This document shows, in pieces, positions 17,702 through 26,158 of a stretch of 64,000 nt of DNA. Origin of the DNA: Novosphingobium decolorationis (GTDB taxonomy: Bacteria; Pseudomonadota; Alphaproteobacteria; Sphingomonadales; Sphingomonadaceae); contig NZ_CP054856.1 of NCBI RefSeq assembly GCF_018417475.1, forward strand, positions 2,015,001 to 2,079,000, read 5' to 3'. Under the pieces are notes generated by a model that was given only the letters and a program-made list of their open reading frames with translations, was not told the origin of the DNA and did no database searches. A program made the translations under genes and the position numbers. Within the stretch, counting starts at the first letter, position 1. Each line of letters opens with the position of its first letter.

Positions 17702-19197
17702 GCTGCCAGTTCCGGCAGGAGCGTGGCATAGTCGGCGGCGCGGGTCGTCTTTACCTCCATCTTGGGTAGGTGCGGATAGGAGGCCAGATCGAGCCGGGCG
17801 GGTCTGCGCTCGATGCGCGCCAGCGCGATCTGCTTGACCGCATCGAAGCCGATCGCGCCGATATGGATCGCCTCGTTTATCGCCAAGGTGACCACCTCCA
17901 TCGGGATGGCCTCCAGAAGACGCAGCACCTGGATGAACTCGCGTTTGCCCTTGTTGCCCATCCGCGCCTCCAGGAGGTGACGCAGATGCTGGAACACCTC
18001 GGGCAAGTCCCAGCCCTGCAACGCGGCAGCTTGGTCGAGTGCTCCTGGCTTGGTCTCGATCAGCGCCAGATAATGGAGCGGGTTCGCCACGAACATGGCC
18101 TCGCCATAGCAGCGCGGGTGACGGGCGATCTCCTCGCTGCCGCACAGGATGACGACCTGATCGACGAAGCCCTTCACCACCACGTCCTGGAAGCCGTAGC
18201 GGGTCGGAACCGAGTAGTCGTTGGTCCGGTAGCGCACCAATGCTGTCGACGATACGCGGGCGATCCGCGTCTCGCACGGCTCGAACGTCCCTGACGGCAA
18301 GGGACGCATCGCAGCCAGGTCGGCCACGAGCCGCTCGCCGATCGTCTGGCTGTGCCGTCCGGCCCGCTCTTCCTGCCGAGCGCGGCAGCGGCGTTCCAAT
18401 TCCGCGTTAAAGTCGTCGTAGCTCGCCGCCTGCGGGATCGGCACCATGAAGTGTGTCCGCGCGTGCTTGACCAGCCCTTCGACCTTTCCCTTGTCATTGC
18501 CCTTGCCGGGGCGCCCGAAGCGATCGGTGAACAGGTAGTGGCTGACCAGTCCGGTGAAGGCCTGGGTGCGCTCGCGCTTGCCGTCACCGCAGATCTTCGC
18601 GACCGCGATCTTCGTGTTGTCGTACAGGATCGAGCACGGCACGGCGCCGAAGAACGCACATGCCGAAACGTGCCCGTCGAGGAAAGCCTCGGTCGTCTCC
18701 GCCGGATAGGCCTTCACGAAGCAGGCATCCGACTGAGGCAGGTCCATGCAGAAGAAATGCACCTTCTGCCGGACGCCGCCGATCACCCCCACCGCCTCGC
18801 CAAAATCCACCTGCGCGTGGCCCGGTGGATGCGCCAGCGGTACGAACGTCTCGCGGCTGCGCGCTCGGCACTGCCGAACGTAATCCTTCACCACCGTGTA
18901 GCCACCGCCATAGCCATGCTCGTCGCGCAAACGCTCGAATATCCGCTTGGCCGTGTGCCGCTGCTTCACCGGCGCTATCCGGTCCTCCGCCAGGATCCGG
19001 TCAATCACCGGCAGCAACGGCCCCAGCTTCGGCTTCGCCACCGGCTTCGTGCGCGTGTAGCCCGGCGGCAGCGAGAACCGGCACATCTTGGCAATCGTAT
19101 CACGGCTCAGGCCAAAGACCTTCGCCGCCTCACGCTGACTGTTCCCTTCCACAAACACAAAACGGCGAACCGCTGCGTAGACCTCCACGGCAAACAT
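17698..19197 (-). CDS. istA: IS21-family transposase IstA
   Basis: 499-aa DDE transposase with helix-turn-helix QREAAKVFGLSRDTIAKM and core residues in HAQVDFGEA, LYDNTK and KGKVEGLV. The start MFAVEVYAAVRRF at 19197 is preceded by GGAGCGGCCAGGG; the frame is open 81 bp further upstream but overlaps the terminal repeats. It is complete and likely functional. Confidence 0.93.
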   Translation of the reverse strand: MFAVEVYAAVRRFVFVEGNSQREAAKVFGLSRDTIAKMCRFSLPPGYTRTKPVAKPKLGPLLPVIDRILAEDRIAPVKQRHTAKRIFERLRDEHGYGGGYTVVKDYVRQCRARSRETFVPLAHPPGHAQVDFGEAVGVIGGVRQKVHFFCMDLPQSDACFVKAYPAETTEAFLDGHVSACAFFGAVPCSILYDNTKIAVAKICGDGKRERTQAFTGLVSHYLFTDRFGRPGKGNDKGKVEGLVKHARTHFMVPIPQAASYDDFNAELERRCRARQEERAGRHSQTIGERLVADLAAMRPLPSGTFEPCETRIARVSSTALVRYRTNDYSVPTRYGFQDVVVKGFVDQVVILCGSEEIARHPRCYGEAMFVANPLHYLALIETKPGALDQAAALQGWDLPEVFQHLRHLLEARMGNKGKREFIQVLRLLEAIPMEVVTLAINEAIHIGAIGFDAVKQIALARIERRPARLDLASYPHLPKMEVKTTRAADYATLLPELAA

Positions 19198-19305
19198 CCC
19201 TGGCCGCTCCAAAAAGAGCAACCTTATCCAATGGCCGGTTTTTACACCGCCGCGCTCAGCAAAACGCCGGCGCTCCATTGGCCTGGTTTGTCACCGCCAT
19301 GCACA

Positions 19306-19515
19306 GCCGTCACTTCGGCCACCACGGGCGTTTTCCACGGCCTCACCATTTCGGGAGGCGGGCTTTCCTGCTCTACCTCGTCTGACGTGCCGTTCACGAT
19401 CATGAAGAACGGCAACGCTGCAACGTCGTTCTTTTTCAACTCGGTGAACTTCGGAAGCGGCTGCAACTACAACGCCAATCTCAACACGGGCGCTGCTTTG
19501 ACCGTCACGCCCTAA
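19306..19515 (+). pseudogene. 3' fragment of an unknown gene cut by IS21 copy 2
   Basis: About 69 codons remain, starting at the IS end and reading TSATTGVFHGLTISGGGL and onward to NTGAALTVTP. Gly, Ser, Asn and Thr dominate and two Cys are present, suggesting a secreted or surface protein. The 5' part is not found in the window. It cannot be assigned. Confidence 0.6.
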
Positions 19516-19528
19516 TCGAAGCTAACAG

Positions 19529-19550
19529 GGGGGCGGGGCAACCCGCCCCC
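19529..19550. terminator. GC-rich hairpin after the gene fragment
   Basis: GGGGGCGGG (19529-19537), loop GCAA, CCCGCCCCC (19542-19550), followed by TTCTG. It lies between the plus-strand fragment and the convergent SGNH gene and could serve both. Confidence 0.6.
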
Positions 19551-19586
19551 TTCTGCCGCCCGCGCCGATCGCGACGGCAATTCGGT

Positions 19587-20033
19587 TCAAAAGGCCACAC
19601 GAACCGATCCTGCATAGCCGGCACGCGCGATCGAGCGCGCCACCCAGCTATAGGACTGACAGTGGATTCCATCGCGGCGCGCGCGAGCCCACGCCAGATC
19701 AATCACGAGATCGCCCCACCGTTTAGCGACGTTTTCGATCGCGGCCGTGGCGCGGCGATCATAGGGCAAAAGCCAAACGACCTTGCCGACCTGGAGCTTG
19801 CCCCGGATCGCGTTGAGATTGTCGGCGAGGTGCGGATTGCCGGCATCATTCGCGCCGGCCGAGATCACGGCGCTACCATAGGAACCCGCAGGCGTCCGAT
19901 CGAGGATCGCGGCCGAGCCGATCCCGGCCCTCGCTACGACCGTGCAGCGGTTGCCGAGCGCAGCCCGCACCGCAGCGGCCGTGCCGTCCGCGTGACTATC
20001 GCCAAGGATCAGGCAGGACGCGAGCAGCATCAC
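19587..20033 (-). CDS. Small SGNH/GDSL-type hydrolase
   Basis: 148-aa protein with block I as LILGDSHADGT (nucleophile Ser near residue 13) and SAGANDAGN as the Asn-bearing block III. The conserved C-terminal Asp-x-x-His is not clear, although HCQSYSWVARSI may supply the His. The N-terminus (MMLLASCLILGDSH) leaves little room for a signal peptide. Its start lies 38 bp inside the upstream gene, so the four genes from 21301 to 19587 form a tight operon. A role in trimming cell-wall or surface glycans fits the transglycosylase partner. Confidence 0.7.
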   Translation of the reverse strand: MMLLASCLILGDSHADGTAAAVRAALGNRCTVVARAGIGSAAILDRTPAGSYGSAVISAGANDAGNPHLADNLNAIRGKLQVGKVVWLLPYDRRATAAIENVAKRWGDLVIDLAWARARRDGIHCQSYSWVARSIARAGYAGSVRVAF

Positions 20034-20328
20034 CGAAATTCGCCTCTATTGCCGCCGCAAGCATGTCTTGCGCGGCTATTTCAGCCGACGCCGCTTCCAG
20101 ATCGATTTGGAAATATTCGGTTGGAAGCGGCATCGTTCGCGCGATCAGAAAATAGCGCAGGACCGCATTAGCTCCCGGCGTTCGCGCCCAGCGCCGCAGT
20201 GCCGGCGTATCCTTGAATCCACCCGTCGAGAGCATTTCCAAGACCGCCCGATTGATATCGTGAGCGTCGAGGATCAGTGGCACGTCACCTTCCGTTGCGT
20301 GCGGGGGCCAAGAGCCGCCCACCGTCAT
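19996..20328 (-). CDS. Hypothetical protein, 110 aa
   Basis: I do not recognise this protein. It is soluble and mildly acidic with a helical C-terminal half (AASAEIAAQDMLAAAIEANF). It overlaps the lytic transglycosylase gene by 4 bp (ATGA) and the SGNH gene by 38 bp. That tight packing is the main evidence that it is real. It probably works with its neighbours in a surface or transfer apparatus. Confidence 0.6.
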   Translation of the reverse strand: MTVGGSWPPHATEGDVPLILDAHDINRAVLEMLSTGGFKDTPALRRWARTPGANAVLRYFLIARTMPLPTEYFQIDLEAASAEIAAQDMLAAAIEANFGDAARVLPDPWR

Positions 20329-21002
20329 TCCTCCACGGCCGCGATCGAGCGCGGGACGTATCCGGAGGGATTGTAGGAAACCACCCGGATCGGCGACGAA
20401 TAGGGGTTCATGCTCCCGGCCTTCGGAGAGGCCCGAGGAGCGCGCTTCGCTACGGCCGCCACCCGAACAGGCGAGGCTTGGGGAGTCGGCCTCGCAGCGA
20501 TGACAGGGGCGGTTGTGACCGGCGCATTATTCACCGTCGCGATCGTCTGAGGCGTCACGGTCAGAGTGTCATAGGTATGGAAGCGCGACGACAGCCAGCT
20601 ACCCCATTGGTGTGCATAGACCATGATCGCCGCCCGATAAGGGGCGTTGTGGATCGGCGTTCGCGAGTGGTAATTCGCCACCCGCGTCCAGATATCGCCG
20701 CGATCGTTTTTGATGTGTCCGCGCAGCCGCCACGCCGCCAGATCGTAGGAATAGCAGCCCGGTTGCGCCACGTCCGCCGTCCCGATCCCGTAGCGCGCGA
20801 GCGTGCGAATATAGGCGGTGTTGAACTGCATCGAGCCGATATCATAGGTCGCGTTGGTGTTGCGGACCCATTGCCCCGGCTTGCCGCCTTCCTTTTGAGC
20901 GACGGCAAGGATGATGTTGGCAGGCACGCCATACTTGGCCGCCGCGCCGATCGAGCAGACGACCTTTTCATGGATCGCGGGCGGGATATCCGCTGGCATC
21001 AT
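20325..21002 (-). CDS. Lytic transglycosylase-like protein (SLT fold, VirB1/TrbN-like)
   Basis: 225-aa protein. The N-terminal half resembles SLT lysozyme-like domains: VPANIILAVAQKEGGKPGQW carries the catalytic-type Glu (about 37) and DIGSMQFN matches the G-S-M-Q motif of the family. No signal peptide precedes it, which fits a specialised secretion or conjugation muramidase exported by other means, or one with a misjudged start. The C-terminal third is Ala/Pro/Arg-rich. Coupled by ATGA overlaps to both neighbours. Opening of peptidoglycan for a transfer channel or pilus is likely; a phage role is possible. Confidence 0.72.
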   Translation of the reverse strand: MMPADIPPAIHEKVVCSIGAAAKYGVPANIILAVAQKEGGKPGQWVRNTNATYDIGSMQFNTAYIRTLARYGIGTADVAQPGCYSYDLAAWRLRGHIKNDRGDIWTRVANYHSRTPIHNAPYRAAIMVYAHQWGSWLSSRFHTYDTLTVTPQTIATVNNAPVTTAPVIAARPTPQASPVRVAAVAKRAPRASPKAGSMNPYSSPIRVVSYNPSGYVPRSIAAVEE

Positions 21003-21301
21003 GGATTATTCCCCCGATTCACAAACTCGGAAACTTCATTGCTGGCGTCCACACGAGTTGAGGGGTTGCTACCCCGCTGACTTCCCGAGATCGCGTCGCC
21101 GCCAAACCCGCCGGGGTCCGCGCCGATCGCTTCCGAAGGGCCGCCGTCGCCATCGAGCGCGCCGCCGTCAGAGCCACCACCACCGAACGAGCCCGAACTA
21201 CCGGACGAATAGGAGCCGATCGGCGAGGTTGTTGATCCATACGAGCCGAACTCGCCGCCGCCAGTGCCGCCCGAGCTTCCACCGCCACGCGATCCCCCGC
21301 G
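20999..21301 (-). pseudogene. Gly/Ser-rich protein, N-terminus removed by IS6100
   Basis: About 100 codons up to the IS6100 end. The sequence is a low-complexity Gly/Ser/Asp run (GSYSSGSSGSFGGGGSDGG) followed by a short polar tail ending EFVNRGNNP. Its native start is lost; an apparent start at 21376 lies inside the IS. It overlaps the transglycosylase start by 4 bp. Surface or pilus-associated function is a guess. Confidence 0.6.
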
Positions 21302-22181
21302 GGCTCTGTTGCAAAAATCGTGAAGCTTGAGCATGCTTGGCGGAGATTGGACGGACGGAACGATGACGGATTTCAAGTGGCGCCATTTCCAGGGTGATGT
21401 GATCCTGTGGGCGGTGCGCTGGTATTGTCGCTATCCGATCAGCTATCGCGACCTTGAGGAAATGCTGGCGGAACGCGGCATTTCGGTCGACCATACGACG
21501 ATCTATCGCTGGGTCCAGTGCTACGCCCCGGAGATGGAGAAGCGGCTGCGCTGGTTCTGGCGGCGTGGCTTTGATCCGAGCTGGCGCCTGGATGAAACCT
21601 ACGTCAAGGTGCGGGGCAAGTGGACCTACCTGTACCGGGCAGTCGACAAGCGGGGCGACACGATCGATTTCTACCTGTCGCCGACCCGCAGCGCCAAGGC
21701 AGCGAAGCGGTTCCTGGACAAGGCCCTGCGAGGCCTGAAGCACTGGGAAAAGCCTGCCACGCTCAATACCGACAAAGCGCCGAGCTATGGTGCAGCGATC
21801 ACCGAATTGAAGCGCGAAGGAAAGCTGGACCGGGAGACGGCCCACCGGCAGGTGAAGTATCTCAATAACGTGATCGAGGCCGATCACGGAAAGCTCAAGA
21901 TACTGATCAAGCCGGTGCGCGGTTTCAAATCGATCCCCACGGCCTATGCCACGATCAAGGGATTCGAAGTCATGCGAGCCCTGCGCAAAGGACAGGCTCG
22001 CCCCTGGTGCCTGCAGCCCGGCATCAGGGGCGAGGTGCGCCTTGTGGAGAGAGCTTTTGGCATTGGGCCCTCGGCGCTGACGGAGGCCATGGGCATGCTC
22101 AACCACCATTTCGCAGCAGCCGCCTGATCGGCGCAGAGCGACAGCCTACCTCTGACTGCCGCCAATCTTTGCAACAGAGCC
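21302..22181 (+). mobile_element. IS6100 copy 1 (880 bp)
   Basis: Ends are the 14-bp inverted repeats GGCTCTGTTGCAAA (21302-21315) and TTTGCAACAGAGCC (22168-22181). Length and transposase match IS6100 of the IS6 family as I know it. Left flank 21294-21301 is CCCCCGCG and right flank 22182-22189 is CACCAGCT, so this copy has no direct duplication of its own; the right flank pairs with the outer flank of copy 2. Confidence 0.97.
21363..22127 (+). CDS. tnp6100: IS6100 transposase
   Basis: 254-aa IS6-family DDE transposase starting MTDFKWRHFQGDVILWAV; 12 further codons are open upstream. The DDE core is visible: Asp in WRLDETYVKV, Asp in TLNTDKAPSYG, Glu in NNVIEADHGKLK. An N-terminal helix-turn-helix precedes it (LEEMLAERGISVDHTTIYRW). 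It is identical in protein sequence to copy 2 at 36598-37362. Replicative transposition by this enzyme explains the inversion described for this window. Confidence 0.97.
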   Translation: MTDFKWRHFQGDVILWAVRWYCRYPISYRDLEEMLAERGISVDHTTIYRWVQCYAPEMEKRLRWFWRRGFDPSWRLDETYVKVRGKWTYLYRAVDKRGDTIDFYLSPTRSAKAAKRFLDKALRGLKHWEKPATLNTDKAPSYGAAITELKREGKLDRETAHRQVKYLNNVIEADHGKLKILIKPVRGFKSIPTAYATIKGFEVMRALRKGQARPWCLQPGIRGEVRLVERAFGIGPSALTEAMGMLNHHFAAAA

Positions 22182-23631
22182 CACCAGCTTCATTGACGGC
22201 GCCTTCCTTCCGGCCGGGGACGGCTTCGAGCTTCCCGTCTTCGATCCGACCAGTGGCCAGCAGGCGAGCGCGCTGCGCGAGGCCGATGCGGCTGAAGTCG
22301 ATGCGGCGGTCAAGGCCGCGCGCGCGGCGTTCGGGCCGTGGAGCGCGCTTGGTAGCGAGGCGCGCAGCAATGTGCTCCAGGCCATCGATGCCAAGCTGCG
22401 CGCGCACGGCGATGAGCTTGCCGAGCTGGAAGCGCGCACTTCGGGCCTCCCGATCTCGGGCGTGCGCCCGCTGATCGACCGCGCCGCCGAGAATTTCAAG
22501 CGCTTTGCCGAGGTCGCCAGCATGATGGCGGGCGAGACCTTCCAGCAGAACGAGAAGTACCTCACTTACACCACCCGAGAAGCCAAGGGCGTTGCCGCGC
22601 TCATCGCGCCGTGGAACGCGCCGCTGGCGCTGGGCTCGATGCGCCTTGCGACCTGCATCGCCTTTGGCAACACCTGCGTTCTGAAGCCGTCCGAATACAC
22701 CCCCCAGTCGACCCTGCGCATGGTCGAGCTGATGCACGAGGCGGGCCTTCCCAAGGGCGTGGTCAATGTCGTCAACGGCCGGGGTAGCGTGACCGGGGAA
22801 GCGCTCACCACCCACCCGGACATCGACATGATCGGCTTTACCGGCGGAACCACCACGGGGCGCCGGATCATGGCGGCGGCGGGCGAGCGGCTGACCCCGG
22901 TGACGATGGAACTGGGCGGCAAGTCGGCGGCCATCGTCGCGCCCGATGCGGACCTGGAACGCGCGCTCGACGGCACGCTGCTCGCCATCTACGCCAGCAA
23001 CGGCCAGCAGTGCCTGGGCGGCTCGCGCATCCTTGTCCACGAATCCATCGCCGAGGAATTCATCGCCGCCTTCGTCGCGCGCGCCAAGGCCATCCGCATC
23101 GGCGATCCGTGCGATCCGGCGACCGAGATGGGCCCGCTCGCCTTCGAGGCGCACCGCGCGCACGTGCAGCACTACCTGGAAGTGGCGCGCGAGGACGGGG
23201 CCGAGATCCTGCACGGCGGCACCGCTCCCGAAGGCCGTACACAAGGCTGGTTCATGGAGCCCATCGTCGCGCGCGCGCCCAGCAATGCGGCGCGGATCTG
23301 CCAGGAGGAGATCTTCGGGCCCTTTGCGACGTTCCTCACCTATTCCGACCTCGACGAGGCGATCGCGATGGCCAACGCTTCCGACTTCGGCCTTGTCTCC
23401 TATGTCTGGACGCGCGATCTGGCGACGGCCATGGCCTGCAGCGCGCGCATCCGCGCGGGCACGATCTGGGTCAACACGCCGATGATGCGCGAATTGCGCG
23501 CGCCGTTCGGCGGCTACAAGGAATCGGGCATCGGCCGCGACGGCGCGCGCCACTGCGCGGACTTCTTTACAGAGGCCAAGACCACCTCGATCCCGCTGGA
23601 GGATACGCCGATCCGCCGTCTCGGCGCCTGA
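22182..23631 (+). pseudogene. Aldehyde dehydrogenase (5-carboxymethyl-2-hydroxymuconate-semialdehyde type), start codon lost by IS6100 inversion
   Basis: About 480 of the original codons, beginning in frame as TSFIDGAFLPAGDGFELPVF at the IS edge. The catalytic Glu lies in MELGGKSAAIV and the Cys in SNGQQCLGGSRI; the C-terminal part IWVNTPMMRELRAPFGGYKE is typical of HpcC/HpaE-like enzymes, which oxidise ring-cleavage semialdehydes. The missing first residues (MTTTATS) are encoded on the minus strand at 37445-37424. No good start codon lies in the IS sequence just upstream; the first internal ATG (22372) would delete about 60 residues. The enzyme is probably not made, or only as a truncated form. 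Confidence 0.88.
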
Positions 23632-23649
23632 TCCGCAAGAGACGCAAGA

Positions 23650-23697
23650 AAAAGGGCCGCGCCCGCGCCGTGTCGAAGGTGCGGGCGCGGCCCTTTT
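23650..23697. terminator. Strong bidirectional terminator
   Basis: Perfect 17-bp arms (23650-23666 AAAAGGGCCGCGCCCGC and 23681-23697) with a 14-nt loop. A-rich sequence on one side and T-rich on the other serve both convergent genes (aldehyde dehydrogenase and 23710-24426). Confidence 0.88.
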
Positions 23698-23709
23698 CGT
23701 TCGGGTGGC

Positions 23710-24426
23710 TCAGTAGTCGCCGAACTCGTTGGTGTCGGGAAAGACCGTTTCCTCACAGCGCGCCAGCACATAGGCGTGGCCTTTGGCATAGCCGTTCATG
23801 CGCACCATGAGCGCATCCTTGCGCGTGACCCAGATGTCGAGGTCGCCGTCGATGTCGCCCGTGCGCCACAGGAAGCGGTGGCACGCGAAGGTGCCCGCGG
23901 GCACGTGCATGTCCTCCTCGCCCAGGTACTCGACCGGCATCTCGACCTTGCGGCCATGGCCCATCGTGCCCCCGTTCCAGGTGAGCGAGGTGGTGAGCAG
24001 CTCGATGGTCTGGACGCCGGGTACGCTGCGGTCGAGCTTCATCAGCTTCCAGCCTTCCGCCGCGGTCGGGTGGTAGCCCAGCACCTCGCGCGCGGCCTCG
24101 AAAGGGAAGGCGGAGACGTCGATGGGCGCGCCGTCGGGGCCGAGGACGACAGAGGTGACTTCGCCGCCGGTCACCTGGCGCACCACTGATCCCGCATAGC
24201 GCCCATCCGCATAGAGGCGCGCAAAACCGTCGCGCGGGGTGAAGTCGGCCTCCACTGTCTGCATGACCTGGCGCACGATGGAATTGCCCGGAAAACGCGA
24301 GAGCGTCATCGCCGTGCGCGACCCGTCCGGGTTGCAGGTGAGGATGAAGTCCTCCCAGTCCGCCGTGCGCTCGGGCGCATCGAGGGGATGGGTGACGTAC
24401 GAGCCGGTGATGCGTGTGAAGGGCAT
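23710..24426 (-). CDS. Uncharacterised 238-aa protein, DUF3108-like
   Basis: A soluble, beta-rich protein with no signal peptide. Repeated aromatic/charged patterns (SLTWNGGTMGHGRKVEMPVEYL, split here as two beta stretches) and DLDIWVTRKDALMVRMNGY recall the DUF3108 or lipocalin-like folds; that is only a resemblance. The start is MPFTRITGSYVTHPLD, preceding codons having no ribosome site. It follows the HisD-like dehydrogenase gene across a 260-bp region full of hairpins. A ligand-binding or accessory role in the pathway is possible. Confidence 0.6.
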   Translation of the reverse strand: MPFTRITGSYVTHPLDAPERTADWEDFILTCNPDGSRTAMTLSRFPGNSIVRQVMQTVEADFTPRDGFARLYADGRYAGSVVRQVTGGEVTSVVLGPDGAPIDVSAFPFEAAREVLGYHPTAAEGWKLMKLDRSVPGVQTIELLTTSLTWNGGTMGHGRKVEMPVEYLGEEDMHVPAGTFACHRFLWRTGDIDGDLDIWVTRKDALMVRMNGYAKGHAYVLARCEETVFPDTNEFGDY

Positions 24427-24512
24427 GTGCGCAACAGATCGCGCAAGGGCATGGCGATCAATTCTGCAGCGCGCCGATGTTCGCGCGGCGAAGGAAGGGA
24501 GGCATGCAGGAA

Positions 24513-24635
24513 GCCGATTTCCAAGGGGCCATCGCCCCTTGACCCCAAAATCGGCGACCTCACCTTTCTCGATCCAGGATGGCGTGAGAAAGGTGAGGTC
24601 GACAGTTCGGGGAGCCCGAGGGCGATGGCCCTCGG
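24513..24635. repeat. Tandem hairpins, REP-doublet (BIME-like) element
   Basis: Three hairpins in a row between two genes. A: CAAGGGGC/GCCCCTTG (24522-24541) within GCCGATTT/AAATCGGC (24513-24555). B: perfect 15-bp arms 24556-24570 and 24586-24600. C: CCGAGGGC/GCCCTCGG (24616-24635). A and C both contain GGGCCATCGCCC in opposite orientation around B, as in paired REP sequences. It may end or stabilise the upstream mRNA. Confidence 0.7.
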
Positions 24636-24688
24636 ATTCTCGTTCTCTGATTGCCTTGTTATTTCTTGAAGTCTTGGTTGACCGTCTC

Positions 24689-26020
24689 TCAGGCCGCCGT
24701 TTCGCTCGTCGGTTCGGTCTGGCCGGCGTAGGGCACCTCGCGCCCACCGAAGCGGCGCACGCGGATGTTGGCCTGTTCGCCGTGCCCGGCAAAGCCTTCG
24801 AGCGCGCACAGGCGCGAGCAGTAGTCGCCGATCAGCGCGGAGGCCTCGTCGGTCTCGATGCGCTGGTAGGTGCAGGTCTTCAGGAACTTGCCGACCCACA
24901 GGCCACCGGTGTAGCGCGCGGCCTTCCTGGTGGGGAGGGTATGGTTGGTGCCGATGACCTTGTCGCCGAAGCTGACGTTGGTGCGGCTGCCCAGGAACAG
25001 CGCGCCGTAGTTGGTCATGTTGTCGAGGAAGTAGTGGGGATCGGCGGTCATCACCTGGACGTGCTCGGAGGCGATCTCGTCGGCGATTGCGACCATTTCC
25101 TCGGTGCTGTCGGCCACGATGACCTCGCCGAAGGTCTCCCAGGCCTTGCGGGCATGCTCGGCGGTGGGGAGGATCTGCAGGAGGCGCTCGATCTCGGCCA
25201 TCGTCTCGCGCGCGAACTTTTCCGAATTGGTCAGGAGGACGCCCGGGCTGTCGGGGCCATGCTCGACCTGGCCGAGGATGTCGGTCGCGGCGATCTCGGG
25301 ATCGCAGCCCACCTCATCGGCGATGATCAGCGTCTCGGTGGGACCTGCGAAAAGGTCGATGCCGACACGTCCGAACAGCTGGCGCTTGGCTTCGGCGACG
25401 AAGGCGTTGCCCGGGCCGACCAGGATATCGACCGGATCGATCGAGGCCGTGCCGATGGCCATGGCGCCCACCGCCTGGATGCCGCCCAGCGCGTAGATCA
25501 CGTCGGCCCCGGCGAGCGCCTGTGCGGCGACGATGGCGCGGGCCGGGCGGCCCTGGAACGGCGGGGCGCAGGTGACGACGCGCTTCACGCCCGCAACCTT
25601 GGCGGTGATCACCGACATGTGCGCGCCGGCCAGCAGCGGGTACTTGCCGCCCGGCACGTAGCACCCGGCCGAGTTGAGCGGGATGTTCTTGTGCCCGAGG
25701 ACAACGCCGGGAAGCGTCTCGACCTCGACGTCCTTCATCGAGGCGCGCTGGACCTGCGCGAAGTTGCGCACCTGCGTCTGCGCGAACTCGATGTCCTTGC
25801 GCTCCTGCGGGGTCAGGCTGTCGACGCAGGCCTCGATTTCGGCGTCGGTCAGGCGATAGTCCTCGCGGTCCCAGCCATCGAAGCGGATCGACATGTCGCG
25901 CACGGCGGCATCGCCGCGCTGTTCGATGTCGGCCAGCGCGGCTTCGACGATATCGCGGACCTTGCGGTCGGCATCGGCCCGCGTCTCGGCGCTTGCGCCG
26001 CGCTTCAGATACTGCGCCAT
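24689..26020 (-). CDS. Histidinol-dehydrogenase-family NAD+ alcohol dehydrogenase (HpsN-like paralogue)
   Basis: 443-aa zinc-dependent dehydrogenase of the HisD superfamily. Recognisable sites: Zn-binding Gln and His in [11 protein letters not shown], the catalytic Glu-His in ASEHVQVMT, Asp in HYFLDN and the C-terminal His in GHGEQAN. It sits in a catabolic cluster, not a his operon, and resembles paralogues such as sulfopropanediol dehydrogenase (HpsN) that oxidise small alcohols to acids in two steps. The start [12 protein letters not shown] at 26020 is chosen over one 21 bp upstream. The alcohol cannot be named. No sulfonate-specific partner gene was seen, so the HpsN substrate is not assumed. 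Confidence 0.85.
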   Translation of the reverse strand: MAQYLKRGASAETRADADRKVRDIVEAALADIEQRGDAAVRDMSIRFDGWDREDYRLTDAEIEACVDSLTPQERKDIEFAQTQVRNFAQVQRASMKDVEVETLPGVVLGHKNIPLNSAGCYVPGGKYPLLAGAHMSVITAKVAGVKRVVTCAPPFQGRPARAIVAAQALAGADVIYALGGIQAVGAMAIGTASIDPVDILVGPGNAFVAEAKRQLFGRVGIDLFAGPTETLIIADEVGCDPEIAATDILGQVEHGPDSPGVLLTNSEKFARETMAEIERLLQILPTAEHARKAWETFGEVIVADSTEEMVAIADEIASEHVQVMTADPHYFLDNMTNYGALFLGSRTNVSFGDKVIGTNHTLPTRKAARYTGGLWVGKFLKTCTYQRIETDEASALIGDYCSRLCALEGFAGHGEQANIRVRRFGGREVPYAGQTEPTSETAA

Positions 26021-26158
26021 CTTCACTCTACCCTTCGTCATGTGTCGTCATGGATGAGGCCGACTTGGCGCGGACCGGGCCGTGCGGGAACGCTGCGTGG
26101 CGCAGATGTCCATATCGCGAAAAGATGGACCGTTCGCGGCATGGAAGGGGGAGAAGGC

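Larger units (their letters stand above)
16738..19305 (-). mobile_element. IS21-family insertion sequence, copy 2 (2568 bp)
   Basis: Second istAB element, opposite in orientation to copy 1 and clearly diverged. Outer 27-bp repeats lie at 16738-16764 and 19279-19305 (inverted, both starting TGT and ending CCAGGCCA); inner repeats lie at 16769-16788 and 19232-19251. The repeats share GGCGG..TAAAA and GGCCA blocks with copy 1. The right end cuts into a gene whose 3' fragment remains at 19306-19515. No target duplication was recognised. Confidence 0.85.

Noticed and set aside
24689..26020. Histidine biosynthesis hisD or a true sulfopropanediol dehydrogenase
   Set aside because: No his genes surround it, and no sulfonate transporter or lyase was seen; only the HisD-like dehydrogenase family can be supported.
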